Assembly: GCF_007830455.1 (NCBI RefSeq)
Contig: NZ_VLLB01000004.1
Location: 372,001-436,000, forward strand
From: Pseudoduganella lurida
GTDB lineage: Bacteria; Pseudomonadota; Gammaproteobacteria; Burkholderiales; Burkholderiaceae_D
Length of the DNA: 64,000 bases
Direction of reading: 5' to 3'
Made by a program: the position numbers and the translations under genes. Each line of letters opens with the position of its first letter. Positions within the stretch are counted from its first letter, which is position 1. A model generated the notes under the pieces. That model did not search any database. It was not told the origin of the DNA and saw only the letters and a list, made by a program, of their open reading frames with translations. Shown here piece after piece: positions 50,994 through 60,618 of the stretch.

Positions 50994-53471
50994 ATGCCAA
51001 GCCGATACCGCCGCGAATGCCCTGCCGGGAAACCGCCCCGCCCCGTGATGCGCCCCCTGCCTGCGCTGCTGCTGGGTGCCTTCATCGGCCAGCTGGGGTG
51101 CATGTCGCTGGCGGCCGCGCAGCAGCAGCCTGCGACGACGGCACCAGCGGCGACTCGGCCGGCGCCCGCACAGCCGGCGCCATCGAGCCCGCCGGCGGCC
51201 GGCACCGTCAGCGCCACGCCCACCGATCCCGCCAAGAAGCCCGAGCAGCCCGCCGAACAGCCGGGCAGCAGCGGCGCGGAGATGCAGACCGTGACCGTCG
51301 TGGCCGAACGCGCGTCCGAACTGATCGACCGCTCCGTGTACGACGTGAAGGCCGAAGTCATCACGCCGAACGCCTCCGCGTCGGATGTCATCGCCAACGT
51401 GCCGAACGTGACGGTCGACCAGGACGGCAAGGTGGCCATCCGCGGCCAGCAGAACACGCAGATCTTCGTCAACGGCAAGCGCTCGGCCATGTTCTCCGGC
51501 GAGAACGGCGGCGATGCGCTGAACAGCTATCCGGCCGATGCGCTGGAGAGCGTGGAGGTCATCACCACGCCCGGCGCCGAATTCGGCTCCGAAGGCGGCG
51601 GCGGCCCGATCCTGAACCTGATCACGCGCCGCGTGCGCCCGCAGGGTGGCCGCGCAACCATCAGCGGCAGCGTGGGCGCGGACGGCCGCTACAACACGTC
51701 CGTCAACGGCAGCTACAACGAGGGGCGCCTGCAGGTCGACGGCAACGTCAACTTCATGCGCAATGTGCAGGAGCGGAACGGCTACTCGGACACGGTCACG
51801 CAAACCTCGCTCGGCGAGCAGGTGGCGCACCGCGACAGCATCAGCCGCACGCCGTCGCGCACCATCACGATGAACCCCACGTTCAGCTACAACGTGGGCG
51901 ACACGGACCGCGCCAGCGCCATGCTGAACTTCAGCCACTCCGAGCGGGATGGGAATTCGAACGACTACTACGTGACCCGCCTGCTGGGCGCGCCGTACGA
52001 GGAATACAACCGCTACATCGACCGCGACAGCAAGCAGACCGTCTACCAGCTCTCGCTCGGCTACGAACACAAGCCGAACCGCGACGAGGAATGGAAGTAC
52101 GACCTGCGCGCTTCCGGCAACAACGCCGATTCGAACAACGCCAACCGCAATACCTACGTCGTCACGCCGCCAGGCGGTCCGCGCATCGAGAGCACCAACG
52201 GCAGCGAGAACAACAACCGTACGGCCGACTTCACGATGGACTACAAGAAGCGCTTCAACCCGCAGGTCACCATGCGGGCCGGCTTCAAGGTGGGCGTGAA
52301 CAACGGGCAGACGGATGCCGACTACTTCAACATCGATCCGCTGACGGGCGAGGAAGTGATCGTCGACGACCGCGCCAGCGCATTCAAGGTGCGCGAGAAG
52401 TCGTATGCCGTCTACCTGACGCCATCGTTCCGGCTGTCGCAGGCCTGGGTATTCATGCCGGGCATCCGCTACGAGCGGGTGGACCGCGACGTGGACTACA
52501 TCAACCAGAACAACTCCAGCAAGGACACCAGCAAGAAGGTGCTGCCGAACGCCAGCCTGCAGTATGCCTGGGGCGACAGCGGCGCAGCGGTGGTGGGCTC
52601 GTGGTCGCGGCGGATCAACCGCCCGTCGAAGGAAGACATCAATCCCAACGTCACGTACGTGGATGACTACAACTACTCCGAAGGCGATCCGCGCATCGCG
52701 CCCACGCACACCAACAACTACGAGCTGAAGTACACGGATACCTGGCTGGGTGCGAACACGAACCTGTCGCTGTTCCGCACCGTCTCCACGCCGCTGATCG
52801 GCCGCTTCCTCACGCCGGTCCCGGACAGCACGGCAGTGCTCAGCCAGACGGTCAACTACGGCGAGCGGCAATCGACGGGCGTGAGCTTGAACGTGCAGGC
52901 GAAGCCGACGCGCACGTTCAACGTGGGCGCCACCGTCAACCTGCAGCGCAACGAGCAGGACTACCTGCGCCGGGCGGTCAACGACAATGACCAGGATTAC
53001 TCGGTGGTGGCCAACCTGAAGGCCTACACGAAGAGCCTGCAGCTGCGCGCCCAGTACGCCGGCATCGAAGGCCACCAGTTCCAGCTGAACGGCAACTACA
53101 CGGGCCGCCAGCTGCAGGGCATCGCCATCGCCGAGCCGACCTGGCAGGTCACGGCGGCATGGGCCTGGCGCCTCACGCCGAAGCTGACCTTGCGCACCAG
53201 CGTGCGCGACATCTTCGACAGCAATGTCAACCGCCGCCGCACACTGTCCGATACGGTCGATCAGTACAGCTACAGCGAACAGAAGGGCCGCGTGGTGACC
53301 GTGGGCCTGAGCTACAGCATCGGCGGCGTGACGGGCGACTCGCGCCTGCGCAACCAGGGCGGCATGTTCCGCGGCCCGCGCGGCGAAGGCGGCGAAGGTG
53401 GCGGTCCTGGTGGCCCGGGCGGCGGTGGCTGGGGTGGTGGTGGCGGCGGTGCGGGCCCCGGCGGCTTCTGA
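50994..53471 (+). CDS. TonB-dependent outer-membrane receptor of the pectin locus
   Basis: About 825 residues. A basic N terminus leads to a signal-like segment (LPALLLGAFIGQLGCMSLAA), a Pro/Ala-rich stretch and the plug domain (MQTVTVVAERASELIDRSVY, PNVTVDQDGKVAIRGQQNT, ALESVEVITTPGAEFGSEGG), then the beta barrel. The barrel ends VTVGLSYSIGG and is followed by an unusual Gly-rich tail of some 40 residues finishing in Phe. It lies in the rhamnogalacturonan locus, so import of oligogalacturonides or rhamnogalacturonides is likely. The internal ATG at 51048 is an alternative start. A strong terminator follows. Confidence 0.85.
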   Translation: MPSRYRRECPAGKPPRPVMRPLPALLLGAFIGQLGCMSLAAAQQQPATTAPAATRPAPAQPAPSSPPAAGTVSATPTDPAKKPEQPAEQPGSSGAEMQTVTVVAERASELIDRSVYDVKAEVITPNASASDVIANVPNVTVDQDGKVAIRGQQNTQIFVNGKRSAMFSGENGGDALNSYPADALESVEVITTPGAEFGSEGGGGPILNLITRRVRPQGGRATISGSVGADGRYNTSVNGSYNEGRLQVDGNVNFMRNVQERNGYSDTVTQTSLGEQVAHRDSISRTPSRTITMNPTFSYNVGDTDRASAMLNFSHSERDGNSNDYYVTRLLGAPYEEYNRYIDRDSKQTVYQLSLGYEHKPNRDEEWKYDLRASGNNADSNNANRNTYVVTPPGGPRIESTNGSENNNRTADFTMDYKKRFNPQVTMRAGFKVGVNNGQTDADYFNIDPLTGEEVIVDDRASAFKVREKSYAVYLTPSFRLSQAWVFMPGIRYERVDRDVDYINQNNSSKDTSKKVLPNASLQYAWGDSGAAVVGSWSRRINRPSKEDINPNVTYVDDYNYSEGDPRIAPTHTNNYELKYTDTWLGANTNLSLFRTVSTPLIGRFLTPVPDSTAVLSQTVNYGERQSTGVSLNVQAKPTRTFNVGATVNLQRNEQDYLRRAVNDNDQDYSVVANLKAYTKSLQLRAQYAGIEGHQFQLNGNYTGRQLQGIAIAEPTWQVTAAWAWRLTPKLTLRTSVRDIFDSNVNRRRTLSDTVDQYSYSEQKGRVVTVGLSYSIGGVTGDSRLRNQGGMFRGPRGEGGEGGGPGGPGGGGWGGGGGGAGPGGF

Positions 53472-53484
53472 ACGCAGCATGCGA

Positions 53485-53508
53485 GGCAGCGGCAACGCTG
53501 CCTTTTTT
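53485..53508 (+). terminator. Intrinsic terminator after the receptor gene
   Basis: GGCAGCG (53485-53491), loop GCAA, CGCTGCC (53496-53502) and then six T residues. It is 13 bp after the receptor stop codon. Confidence 0.9.
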
Positions 53509-53653
53509 CTTCCGGCGCCTGGCGCTTCAATCAACAATGCGAGCGTTCCAGCGCGGCGCACGCTCAAGCATTGCGCGTTGCCGAAACATCCGCTACTGTC
53601 CCCGGCGGGGACGCACGCGCGGCCACCGTCAACCAGTCGGAGATGATGTTCAA

Positions 53654-55099
53654 GTGAAGAAGACCCAGTCCAACCTCAAGCCCCGCCACCTGCTGGCCGG
53701 CGCCCTTGCCGCGTGCCTGCTGCCGCTGTCGTTCACGCTGTCGTTCAACGCGCTGGCCCAGGAAGCCCCGCCGCCGCAGGAAAAAGGTCCTGCCGCCGCC
53801 GATGCGATGCTGCACGCGCTGGTCGTCAAGTACCCGAATCCGTACCGGGCGATGGAAACGGCGGAAGTGAAGGCCGTGCTGGACCGCGTGTTCACCTACC
53901 TGGACGCCACCACGCCGGCGGAACTGATCAACAAGACCAGCCACGCGCCGATCGGGAAGCTGGACAAGGCCGATCCGGACGCGGTGCTGAAGCCGGGCGA
54001 CTTCCGCCTGACGAGCTATGAATGGGGCGTCACCTACGCCGGCATGCTGGCCGCCGGCGCCGCCACGGGCGACAACCGCTACACGGACTACACGATCAAG
54101 CGGCACCAGCTGCTGGCGGACCTGACGCGCATCTACCTACCGGTGGTGAAGGCCGATCCGGCCAACTCGCATGCGCCGATCAAGAGCTTCCTGAACCCGC
54201 ACGCGCTGGACGATGCGGGCGCGCTGTGCATGAGCTTCCTGAAGGCGAAGGGCATGGGCTCGAAGGTCAACTACGGCCAGCTGGTGGACGTGTGCGGCAA
54301 GTTCGTCACCGAAAAGGAATACCGCCTGCCGGACGGCACGCTGGCCCGCGGCGGCAAGGATGCCAGCGGCAATGTGAAGCCCCGCCCGCTGCCGAACACG
54401 CTGTGGCTGGACGACATGTTCATGGGCGTGCCGACGATGGCGCTGCTGGGCAAGGACACCGGCAACGCGAAGTACTATGACGACGCCGTGAAGCAGGTGC
54501 TGCAGTTCTCGAAGCGCATGTTCAACCCGCAGCTGGGCATCTACATGCACGGCTACGTGGAAGGCCTGCGCGACCATCCGGAACTGCGCTGGGCGCGCGC
54601 CAACGGCTGGGCCATCATGGCGATGGTGGAAGTGCTGGAAGTGCTGCCGAAGAACCACAAGGGCTACAAGGCCGTGGAAGAGCAGCTGCGCAAGCACGCC
54701 GCCGGCCTGGCCAACCTGCAGGACAAGGACGGCCTGTGGCACCAGCTGCTGGACCGCCCGGACTCGTACCTGGAAACCTCGGCCACCGCCATCTACGCCT
54801 ACGCGTTCGCACGCGCCGTCAACCGCGGCTACCTGGACAAGGAAATGTACGGCACCAAGGCCAACCTGGCCTGGAACGCCGTGGCCAGCAAGGTCAATGC
54901 AAAAGGCGAGATCGACGGCATCTGCGTGGGCACCGGCATGGCGTTCGATCCGGCGTTCTACTACTACCGCCCGGTCAGCACGCGCGCCGCGCACGGCTAC
55001 GGTCCGGTGCTGCTGGCCGGCGCCGAGATCATCGAGATGAACAAGAAGTACAGGTTCGGCCTGAACGACAGCGGCTTCATGTACCAGGGCACCCGTTAG
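53654..55099 (+). CDS. GH88/GH105-family unsaturated glycuronyl hydrolase
   Basis: About 481 residues, exported (signal AGALAACLLPLSFTLSFNALA). The body is an (alpha/alpha)6-barrel of the GH88/105 type: FRLTSYEWGVTYAGMLAAGA, LPNTLWLDDMFMGVPTMALL, and HGYVEGLRDHPELRWARANG with candidate catalytic Asp residues in WLDDMFMG and DHPE. These hydrolases remove the unsaturated uronic acid left by PL lyases. No ATG fits the N terminus; GTG at 53654 with GGAG 11 bp upstream is chosen. Length (about 450 after cleavage) is longer than YteR-like members. Confidence 0.8.
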   Translation: MKKTQSNLKPRHLLAGALAACLLPLSFTLSFNALAQEAPPPQEKGPAAADAMLHALVVKYPNPYRAMETAEVKAVLDRVFTYLDATTPAELINKTSHAPIGKLDKADPDAVLKPGDFRLTSYEWGVTYAGMLAAGAATGDNRYTDYTIKRHQLLADLTRIYLPVVKADPANSHAPIKSFLNPHALDDAGALCMSFLKAKGMGSKVNYGQLVDVCGKFVTEKEYRLPDGTLARGGKDASGNVKPRPLPNTLWLDDMFMGVPTMALLGKDTGNAKYYDDAVKQVLQFSKRMFNPQLGIYMHGYVEGLRDHPELRWARANGWAIMAMVEVLEVLPKNHKGYKAVEEQLRKHAAGLANLQDKDGLWHQLLDRPDSYLETSATAIYAYAFARAVNRGYLDKEMYGTKANLAWNAVASKVNAKGEIDGICVGTGMAFDPAFYYYRPVSTRAAHGYGPVLLAGAEIIEMNKKYRFGLNDSGFMYQGTR

Positions 55100-55175
55100 A
55101 ATTCGGCAGGCAGTACGCATGCGGCTGCGCTTCTTCACGGGAGCGCAGCCGCAATCACATGAACGGAGAGAATAA

Positions 55176-57176
55176 TTGAACACAACGATGACACGCTGCG
55201 CCGCCGCGGTGACGCTGGCCCTGGCGCTCGGCGCCTGCAGCAGATTGCCCGTGCTGCTGCCGCCCGGCGAGCCGGTCCTGCACGGCCCTGCCCCCTCGGC
55301 GATGCAGGTCGAGAAGCTGGACCGCGGCGTGGTGGCCGTGCGCGGCAAGGATGGCGTGCTGGTGAGCTGGCGCTCGCTGAACACGGATGCGCCAGGTCTC
55401 GCCTTCCATGTGTATCGGGGCGGCCAGAAGCTCAATGCGGTGTCGATCACCACGTCCACCAACTATCTGGACAAGACGGGCGGCAGCGGCGCGTATGAAG
55501 TGCGCGAGGTCGTCAACGGCGTGGAAGGCGCGGCCAGCAAGGCGCTGGTCATCGACGGCTATCTGACCGTTCCGCTGCAGCAGCCGGCCGGCGCCACCAC
55601 GCCCGACGGCAAGGAATACACGTACACGGCCAGCGATGCCTCGGTGGGCGACCTGGATGGCGACGGCCGGTACGAGATCGTGCTGAAGTGGGAACCGACC
55701 AACGCGAAGGACAACAGCGCTTCGGGCTATACGGGCATCGTGCTGCTGGATGCCTACAGGCTCGATGGTACACGGCTGTGGCGCATCGACCTGGGGCCGA
55801 ACATCCGCGCCGGCGCGCACTACACGCAGTTCCAGGTGGCCGACTACGATGGCGACGGCAAGGCCGAACTGATCGTCAAGACGGCGGATGGCTCGCGCGA
55901 CGCGGACGGCGAAGTGATCGGCGACGGCAATGCCAGCTGGGTCAGCGGCCCCCTCGAAATCGAGCAGGGCGACCGCACCGGCTCGCGCCGCACGGCCGAT
56001 GGCAAGCTGATGGCCAATACGGTGGGCCGCATCCTGAAGGGCCCCGAATACCTGAGCGTGTTCGAGGGTGCTACCGGCCGCGTGGTGGACACGATCCCGT
56101 ATCCGTCGAAGCGCGGCCCCGATGGCGACGACCCGACACCGGAAGAACTGAAAGCGCGCTGGGGCGACGCCTACGGCAACCGCTCCGAACGCTACCTGGC
56201 CGGCACCGCCTGGCTCGACGGGAAGCACCCGAGCGCCGTGTTCGCCCGCGGCTATTACGCGCGCACGACGATCGCCGCGGTGGACTACGTCGACGGCAAG
56301 CTGGTGCCCCGCTGGTACTTCGATTCCGAAGCGCCGGGCGTGCCGCCCGGTTACTCGGGTCAGGGCAATCACCAGTTCAGCGTGGCGGACGTGGATGGCG
56401 ACGGCCGCCACGAGATCCTGTACGGCGCGATGGCGCTGAACGACGACGGCAAGCCGCTGTGGACGACCGGCATGGGCCACGGGGACACGATGCACGTCTC
56501 CGACTTCGATCCGACCCGCCCGGGCCTGGAAAAATTCGGCGTCCACGAGAACATGAAGATGTCGAAGGACGTGGGTGCGGCGATGCTCGATGCACGTACC
56601 GGCAAGGTGCTGTGGACGACGCCGGCGAAAAGCGACACGGGCCGCGGCGTGGTGGGCGACATCGATCCGCGCTACTACGGCGCTGAAGCCTGGTCGTCTG
56701 CCTCGCCGAACCTGTACGACGCGAGCGGCAACGTGATCTCCACTGCGCACCCCCGCGAGGTGAACTTCATGGTGTGGTGGGACGGCGACCTGCTGCGCGA
56801 ACTCCTGAACGGCAACAAGGTCTCGAAGTGGGACTGGCTGAACAACAAGTCCAACGTGCTGCTGGAAGCGACGGGCGCCGTGTCGAACAACGGCACCAAG
56901 TCCACGCCGGCGCTGTCGGCCGACCTGTTCGGCGACTGGCGCGAGGAGATCATCTGGCGTGCCGAGGACAACAAGAGCCTGCGCATCTACTCCACGCCCA
57001 TCCCGACCACGTACAAGTTCACCACCTTGATGCAGGATCCCCAGTACCGCGCCGCGATCGCGTGGCAGAACACGGCATACAACCAGCCGCCGTGGCCTTC
57101 GTTCTATATCGGGGAGGCGGCGCCGGTGATGGCGCCTGCCGTGACGCCGGCTTCCACACCGGCGGTGGCGCAATAA
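55176..57176 (+). CDS. Rhamnogalacturonan lyase, PL11 family
   Basis: About 666 residues with a lipoprotein-like signal (LALALGACSRLP). The PL11 beta-propeller is clear: repeated calcium-binding DxDGDG motifs (GDLDGDGRYEIVLKW, VADYDGDGKAELIVKTADGS, VADVDGDGRHEILYGAM) and HVSDFDPTRPGLEKFGVHEN. YesW/YesX-type enzymes cut the rhamnose-galacturonate backbone by beta elimination. The TTG at 55176 with GGAGAG six bases upstream is preferred; the first ATG (55188) would be 12 bases farther from the ribosome site. It follows the GH88/105 gene by 76 bp. The lipobox suggests an outer-membrane surface or periplasmic location. Confidence 0.88.
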   Translation: MNTTMTRCAAAVTLALALGACSRLPVLLPPGEPVLHGPAPSAMQVEKLDRGVVAVRGKDGVLVSWRSLNTDAPGLAFHVYRGGQKLNAVSITTSTNYLDKTGGSGAYEVREVVNGVEGAASKALVIDGYLTVPLQQPAGATTPDGKEYTYTASDASVGDLDGDGRYEIVLKWEPTNAKDNSASGYTGIVLLDAYRLDGTRLWRIDLGPNIRAGAHYTQFQVADYDGDGKAELIVKTADGSRDADGEVIGDGNASWVSGPLEIEQGDRTGSRRTADGKLMANTVGRILKGPEYLSVFEGATGRVVDTIPYPSKRGPDGDDPTPEELKARWGDAYGNRSERYLAGTAWLDGKHPSAVFARGYYARTTIAAVDYVDGKLVPRWYFDSEAPGVPPGYSGQGNHQFSVADVDGDGRHEILYGAMALNDDGKPLWTTGMGHGDTMHVSDFDPTRPGLEKFGVHENMKMSKDVGAAMLDARTGKVLWTTPAKSDTGRGVVGDIDPRYYGAEAWSSASPNLYDASGNVISTAHPREVNFMVWWDGDLLRELLNGNKVSKWDWLNNKSNVLLEATGAVSNNGTKSTPALSADLFGDWREEIIWRAEDNKSLRIYSTPIPTTYKFTTLMQDPQYRAAIAWQNTAYNQPPWPSFYIGEAAPVMAPAVTPASTPAVAQ

Positions 57177-57207
57177 CGGCCCGATGTCGCGGCTGGCCGT
57201 GGCGCGC

Positions 57208-57378
57208 CGGGGTCTAACCCACAGCGCCCGCGGCATTGAGCCCTTCCCTGGCTCGAGCGCGGGTCCGACCCCAGCCTTTCGTTCGCGTTATCGAAACGCG
57301 TGCCAGCTGCCGGGGTCGGACCCGCGATCCGGACAGCAACCGGGGGCCGGGCCGCGGGCGCCGTGGGTCAGACCCCGG
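57208..57378. repeat. Nested double palindromic element
   Basis: An outer inverted repeat (57208-57234 / 57351-57378; GGGGTCTAACCCAC.. versus ..GTGGGTCAGACCCC) encloses an inner one (57258-57275 / 57309-57326; CGCGGGTCCGACCCC). Both arms match nearly perfectly. It lies between two convergent pectin genes. Confidence 0.8.
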
Positions 57379-57421
57379 TACTCGAGCGCATCCGAGGCAT
57401 CGACCGGCGCCACCGGGCGTG

Positions 57422-59104
57422 CTACTTCGGAGCGGCCGCCACCACTGTCCGCCCCTGCGGCGACAGCCACCCCGCCACCGGGTTCGCCTTCAAACCCTGC
57501 AAGGCAGCCACCACCGCCTGCGCATTGAACACCGCCCCCGCCTCGTTGGTATGCGTGCGCGCATCGGCGAAGTACGTGCTGACGGTGCCTGCGCCCACGC
57601 GCCGGTAGCCATCAGAAACCACCATCGTCAGATCGGCGAACTGCGCGCCGTTCTGCGCGGCCACCTCGCGGTCCCACTGCGCGAACGTCTCGAAATCGCG
57701 CCGCTCTTCCCACACGTCCCGGTGCGGCACCGGCGACAGCAGCACGACCGTTGCGCCCTTCGCCTTCGCATCCTGCACGTAGCGCGCCATGTACCAGCCG
57801 AACGTGTGCACCTGCTCCGTGCCGCCATCCGGCTTCCTGTCGTCCACGGTCTCGGGACCGGTGCCGGGACCGGAGGCGCGGCCCTTCATGGCCGGGTCGC
57901 CGATCCTGCCGCCGTCGTTGTGGCCGAACTGGATGAGTACCAGGTCACCGGCCTTCATTTGCTTGAGCACAGCCTCCCAGCGACCTTCGGTATGGAACGT
58001 GCGGCTGCTGCGGCCGCCGATCGCGTGGTTGACGACGTTGGCCTTCGACGCATCGATGTAGGGCGCGAAGCGTTCGCCCCAGCCGACCATGCCCTTGTTG
58101 CCGCCGCTCCTGACGGTCGAATCGCCGACCAGGTGCACGGTCGGGAGCGCGGGGTTCAGCGCCTGCTCGGTCTTCACCGACGCCGCATCGACCACCGGAC
58201 GCTCGTCTTCCAGCGCGGCGACCTGCCGGCCCTTCTCGTTCAGCGCACTCACCAGCACCGGCACGTCCAGCGCCTTGATGCCGCCGACGACGATCTGCGC
58301 GTTCAGCTCCGCGCCGGCCCAATTGGTGTGCACGGATTCGTCCGGCGTCACCAGCGGGAACAGCTTCATCACCTCGTCGCGGCCCAGCGCGTCGTACTTG
58401 CGCGCGGCGATTTCGTTCAGGTCGATGAAGCCCACCTTCTCGCGCGCCGCCACGTCCTTCGCCCACCCGCCATAGTTGCTGGCGTTGCGTCCCACCTTGC
58501 CGTCGGCCTCCCAGCGCTTGCGGGGAATCGGCGAACAGATGATCGGGGTCGCACCCTTCGCACGAATATCGGCCACGAACTCCTTCAGGTACCAGCCATA
58601 GCTGTGCACCACTTCGCGCGCTTTCGTGAGCTTGTTGTCGATCTCTTCGGTCTCGTCGCCGATGCCGCGGATCGTGCCGCGCGCGCGGCTGTCGTCGTTG
58701 ATGGCGCTGGCATCGTTGTGCCCGAACTGCATGATGACGACGTCGCCCCGCTTCACCAGCGCCAGCGTGCGTCCCCAGTGCCCGCTGGTCACGTAGGTGC
58801 GGCTCGACAGCCCGCCGACGGCGCGGTTGACGACGTTGATCTTCGACTGGTCGAAGTAATTGGCGATGGGATTGCCCCAGCCCCACTGGCCGGCAGGCCC
58901 CTTGCCCTGGCCATCGTCGCGGCCGTTGCGTACGGTGGAGTCCCCGATCAGGATCAGCGACGGCAGCGCGGGATTGGCAGGGTCGGGCAGCGTGACCTGG
59001 GCGCGGGCCGGATCCGTGTTGACCGCGGCCGGCAAAGGCGCCTGGGCATGGGCGACCGCATGGCAGAACAGGAAAAGCAGGACGGTATGCAGGTATTTTT
59101 TCAT
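57422..59104 (-). CDS. Tandem two-domain rhamnogalacturonan acetylesterase
   Basis: 560 residues, exported (signal LHTVLLFLFCHAVAHAQA). Two complete SGNH units lie head to tail: unit 1 has LILIGDSTVRNGRDD, VNRAVGGLSSRTYV, QFGHNDASA and SVHTNWAGAELNAQ; unit 2 has VHLVGDSTVRSGGNK, VNHAIGGRSSRTFH, QFGHNDGGR and THTNEAGAVFNAQ. Both keep Ser, Gly, Asn and His, so both may be active. Single-domain enzymes are the rule in CE12, so this looks like an internal gene duplication. It removes acetyl groups from rhamnogalacturonan. It is divergent from the PL22 gene. Confidence 0.88.
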   Translation of the reverse strand: MKKYLHTVLLFLFCHAVAHAQAPLPAAVNTDPARAQVTLPDPANPALPSLILIGDSTVRNGRDDGQGKGPAGQWGWGNPIANYFDQSKINVVNRAVGGLSSRTYVTSGHWGRTLALVKRGDVVIMQFGHNDASAINDDSRARGTIRGIGDETEEIDNKLTKAREVVHSYGWYLKEFVADIRAKGATPIICSPIPRKRWEADGKVGRNASNYGGWAKDVAAREKVGFIDLNEIAARKYDALGRDEVMKLFPLVTPDESVHTNWAGAELNAQIVVGGIKALDVPVLVSALNEKGRQVAALEDERPVVDAASVKTEQALNPALPTVHLVGDSTVRSGGNKGMVGWGERFAPYIDASKANVVNHAIGGRSSRTFHTEGRWEAVLKQMKAGDLVLIQFGHNDGGRIGDPAMKGRASGPGTGPETVDDRKPDGGTEQVHTFGWYMARYVQDAKAKGATVVLLSPVPHRDVWEERRDFETFAQWDREVAAQNGAQFADLTMVVSDGYRRVGAGTVSTYFADARTHTNEAGAVFNAQAVVAALQGLKANPVAGWLSPQGRTVVAAAPK

Positions 59105-59238
59105 GGGCTCATTCTAATGCGGCCGTCATCGGCAGTTTTTCGCACGCCGGAAAAGAATCAGCAAGATGAGCGGAGCTGAAACAATCCAGCAAACGGGGAG
59201 GAGCAGAATCGCTGCTTTACAACGCGATCGTGCACACC

Positions 59239-60594
59239 ATGACATCCTCCTCCCTGCTGCGCGCCGCCGTGTGCGCGGCCATCTGCTTCACCACCGCCGC
59301 CCACGCCGGCATCGGCCAGCGCTTTCCGTCCGAACGCAAGGTGGTCAAGGACCCCGTCACCGGCACCGAGCTGACCTTCCTGACCAGCACGCCGAAGGGC
59401 GATTCGAAGATCTACCCGACGCACCCGCAATGGACCTCCGACGGGCAATGGGTGATCTTCCGCTCGAAGCGCGTGGAAGGCGAGGCGATGGCCGTCAACG
59501 AGAAGACCGGCGACATCGTGCAGGTCACGGAAGGCGGCTACACCGGCATGCTGAATCTGGCGCGCAAGTCGATGAAGCTGTACTTCATGCGTCCGGCAGC
59601 CGAGAAGGATGTGCTGCAGATCGTCGAGGTGGACCTGGCGGCCGTGTTCCGGGACAGCGCCGCCGGCAAGATGAAGCCGGCCGCCACGTACCAGCGCATC
59701 AGCGGCACCACGCCGGCCGCGCTGGGCGCGGGCGGCGACATGGCCCTGGATGCGGACGAGGAATGGGCGTACTTCCGCGTCGGCAAAGAGGAAGCGGCCA
59801 AGCACCTGCCGGCCGGATCGAAGATCGAGGAAGCGTTCGGCCCGCGCAAGATGGGCGCTGGCCCGAACGGCATCGCGCGCATGAACGTGAAGACGGGCGA
59901 GATCAGGCATGTCGTCTCCGTCGGCTTCCAGATCGGCCATATCCAGGCCAACCTGTACAACCCGGGCGAGATCGTGTTCTGCTGGGAGACGGGCGGCAAG
60001 TCGCCGCAGCGCACCTGGACCGTGATGGCCGATGGCAGCGGGCTGCGTCCCCTGTATCCGGAGGCACCGTATGAATGGGTGACGCACGAAGCCGTGATCA
60101 CGAAGGACGAGGTGGCGATGGCCATCATGGGCCACCGCCAGATCGCGCATGAAGACGGCAGGAAGACGGGGGGTGTCGCAGCGCCGGGCACCGACGTCGG
60201 TGGCGCGAACCCGGGCCAGGACGCGGCCTGGGGCAATGCGGGCACGCGCGAGAAGCCGACGGGACTGGCCATCGTCAACCTGCGCACGCGCGAGATGACG
60301 ATCGCCGGCCAGACGCCCTCGGGCAGCGGCCTGTGGCATGTGCACGGCTCGCCGGATGGCCGCTTTGCCGTCGGCGACGATTTCTCGCGCACCCTGTGGC
60401 TGATCGACCGGAAGACGCGCGAAATGAAGATGCTGACGACGGGCCACAAGACCACCGCCGCCGACCACCCTCACCCCACGTTCAGCGCGGATGGCACGAA
60501 GATCGAGATCCAGTCCGCCATGCTGTCCGAGGACGGCAAGGCGATGAACATCGTTGTCGTGCCGGTGCCGGCGGACTGGCTGAAGCGCAAATAA
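59239..60594 (+). CDS. Oligogalacturonate lyase, PL22 family
   Basis: A 451-residue exported protein (signal AAVCAAICFTTAAHAGI). PL22 seven-bladed propeller features: RKVVKDPVTGTELTFLTSTP, FQIGHIQANLYNPGEIVFCW, APYEWVTHEAVI and GLWHVHGSPDGRFAVGDD. The His residues in GHIQ, THEA and WHVH match the metal ligands. It cleaves short oligogalacturonides to unsaturated products. ATG 59239 is chosen; a GTG at 59230 is possible. Divergent from the tandem acetylesterase, with 134 bp between the two starts. Most PL22 enzymes are cytoplasmic, so a secreted form is notable. Confidence 0.88.
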   Translation: MTSSSLLRAAVCAAICFTTAAHAGIGQRFPSERKVVKDPVTGTELTFLTSTPKGDSKIYPTHPQWTSDGQWVIFRSKRVEGEAMAVNEKTGDIVQVTEGGYTGMLNLARKSMKLYFMRPAAEKDVLQIVEVDLAAVFRDSAAGKMKPAATYQRISGTTPAALGAGGDMALDADEEWAYFRVGKEEAAKHLPAGSKIEEAFGPRKMGAGPNGIARMNVKTGEIRHVVSVGFQIGHIQANLYNPGEIVFCWETGGKSPQRTWTVMADGSGLRPLYPEAPYEWVTHEAVITKDEVAMAIMGHRQIAHEDGRKTGGVAAPGTDVGGANPGQDAAWGNAGTREKPTGLAIVNLRTREMTIAGQTPSGSGLWHVHGSPDGRFAVGDDFSRTLWLIDRKTREMKMLTTGHKTTAADHPHPTFSADGTKIEIQSAMLSEDGKAMNIVVVPVPADWLKRK

Positions 60595-60618
60595 GCGGCT
60601 GGATCGGTGCGGTTCGTC

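Noticed and set aside
50940-53567. An 875-codon minus-strand frame over the pectin-locus receptor
   Set aside because: Antisense shadow of the TonB-dependent receptor; valine/arginine-rich with no recognisable domain.
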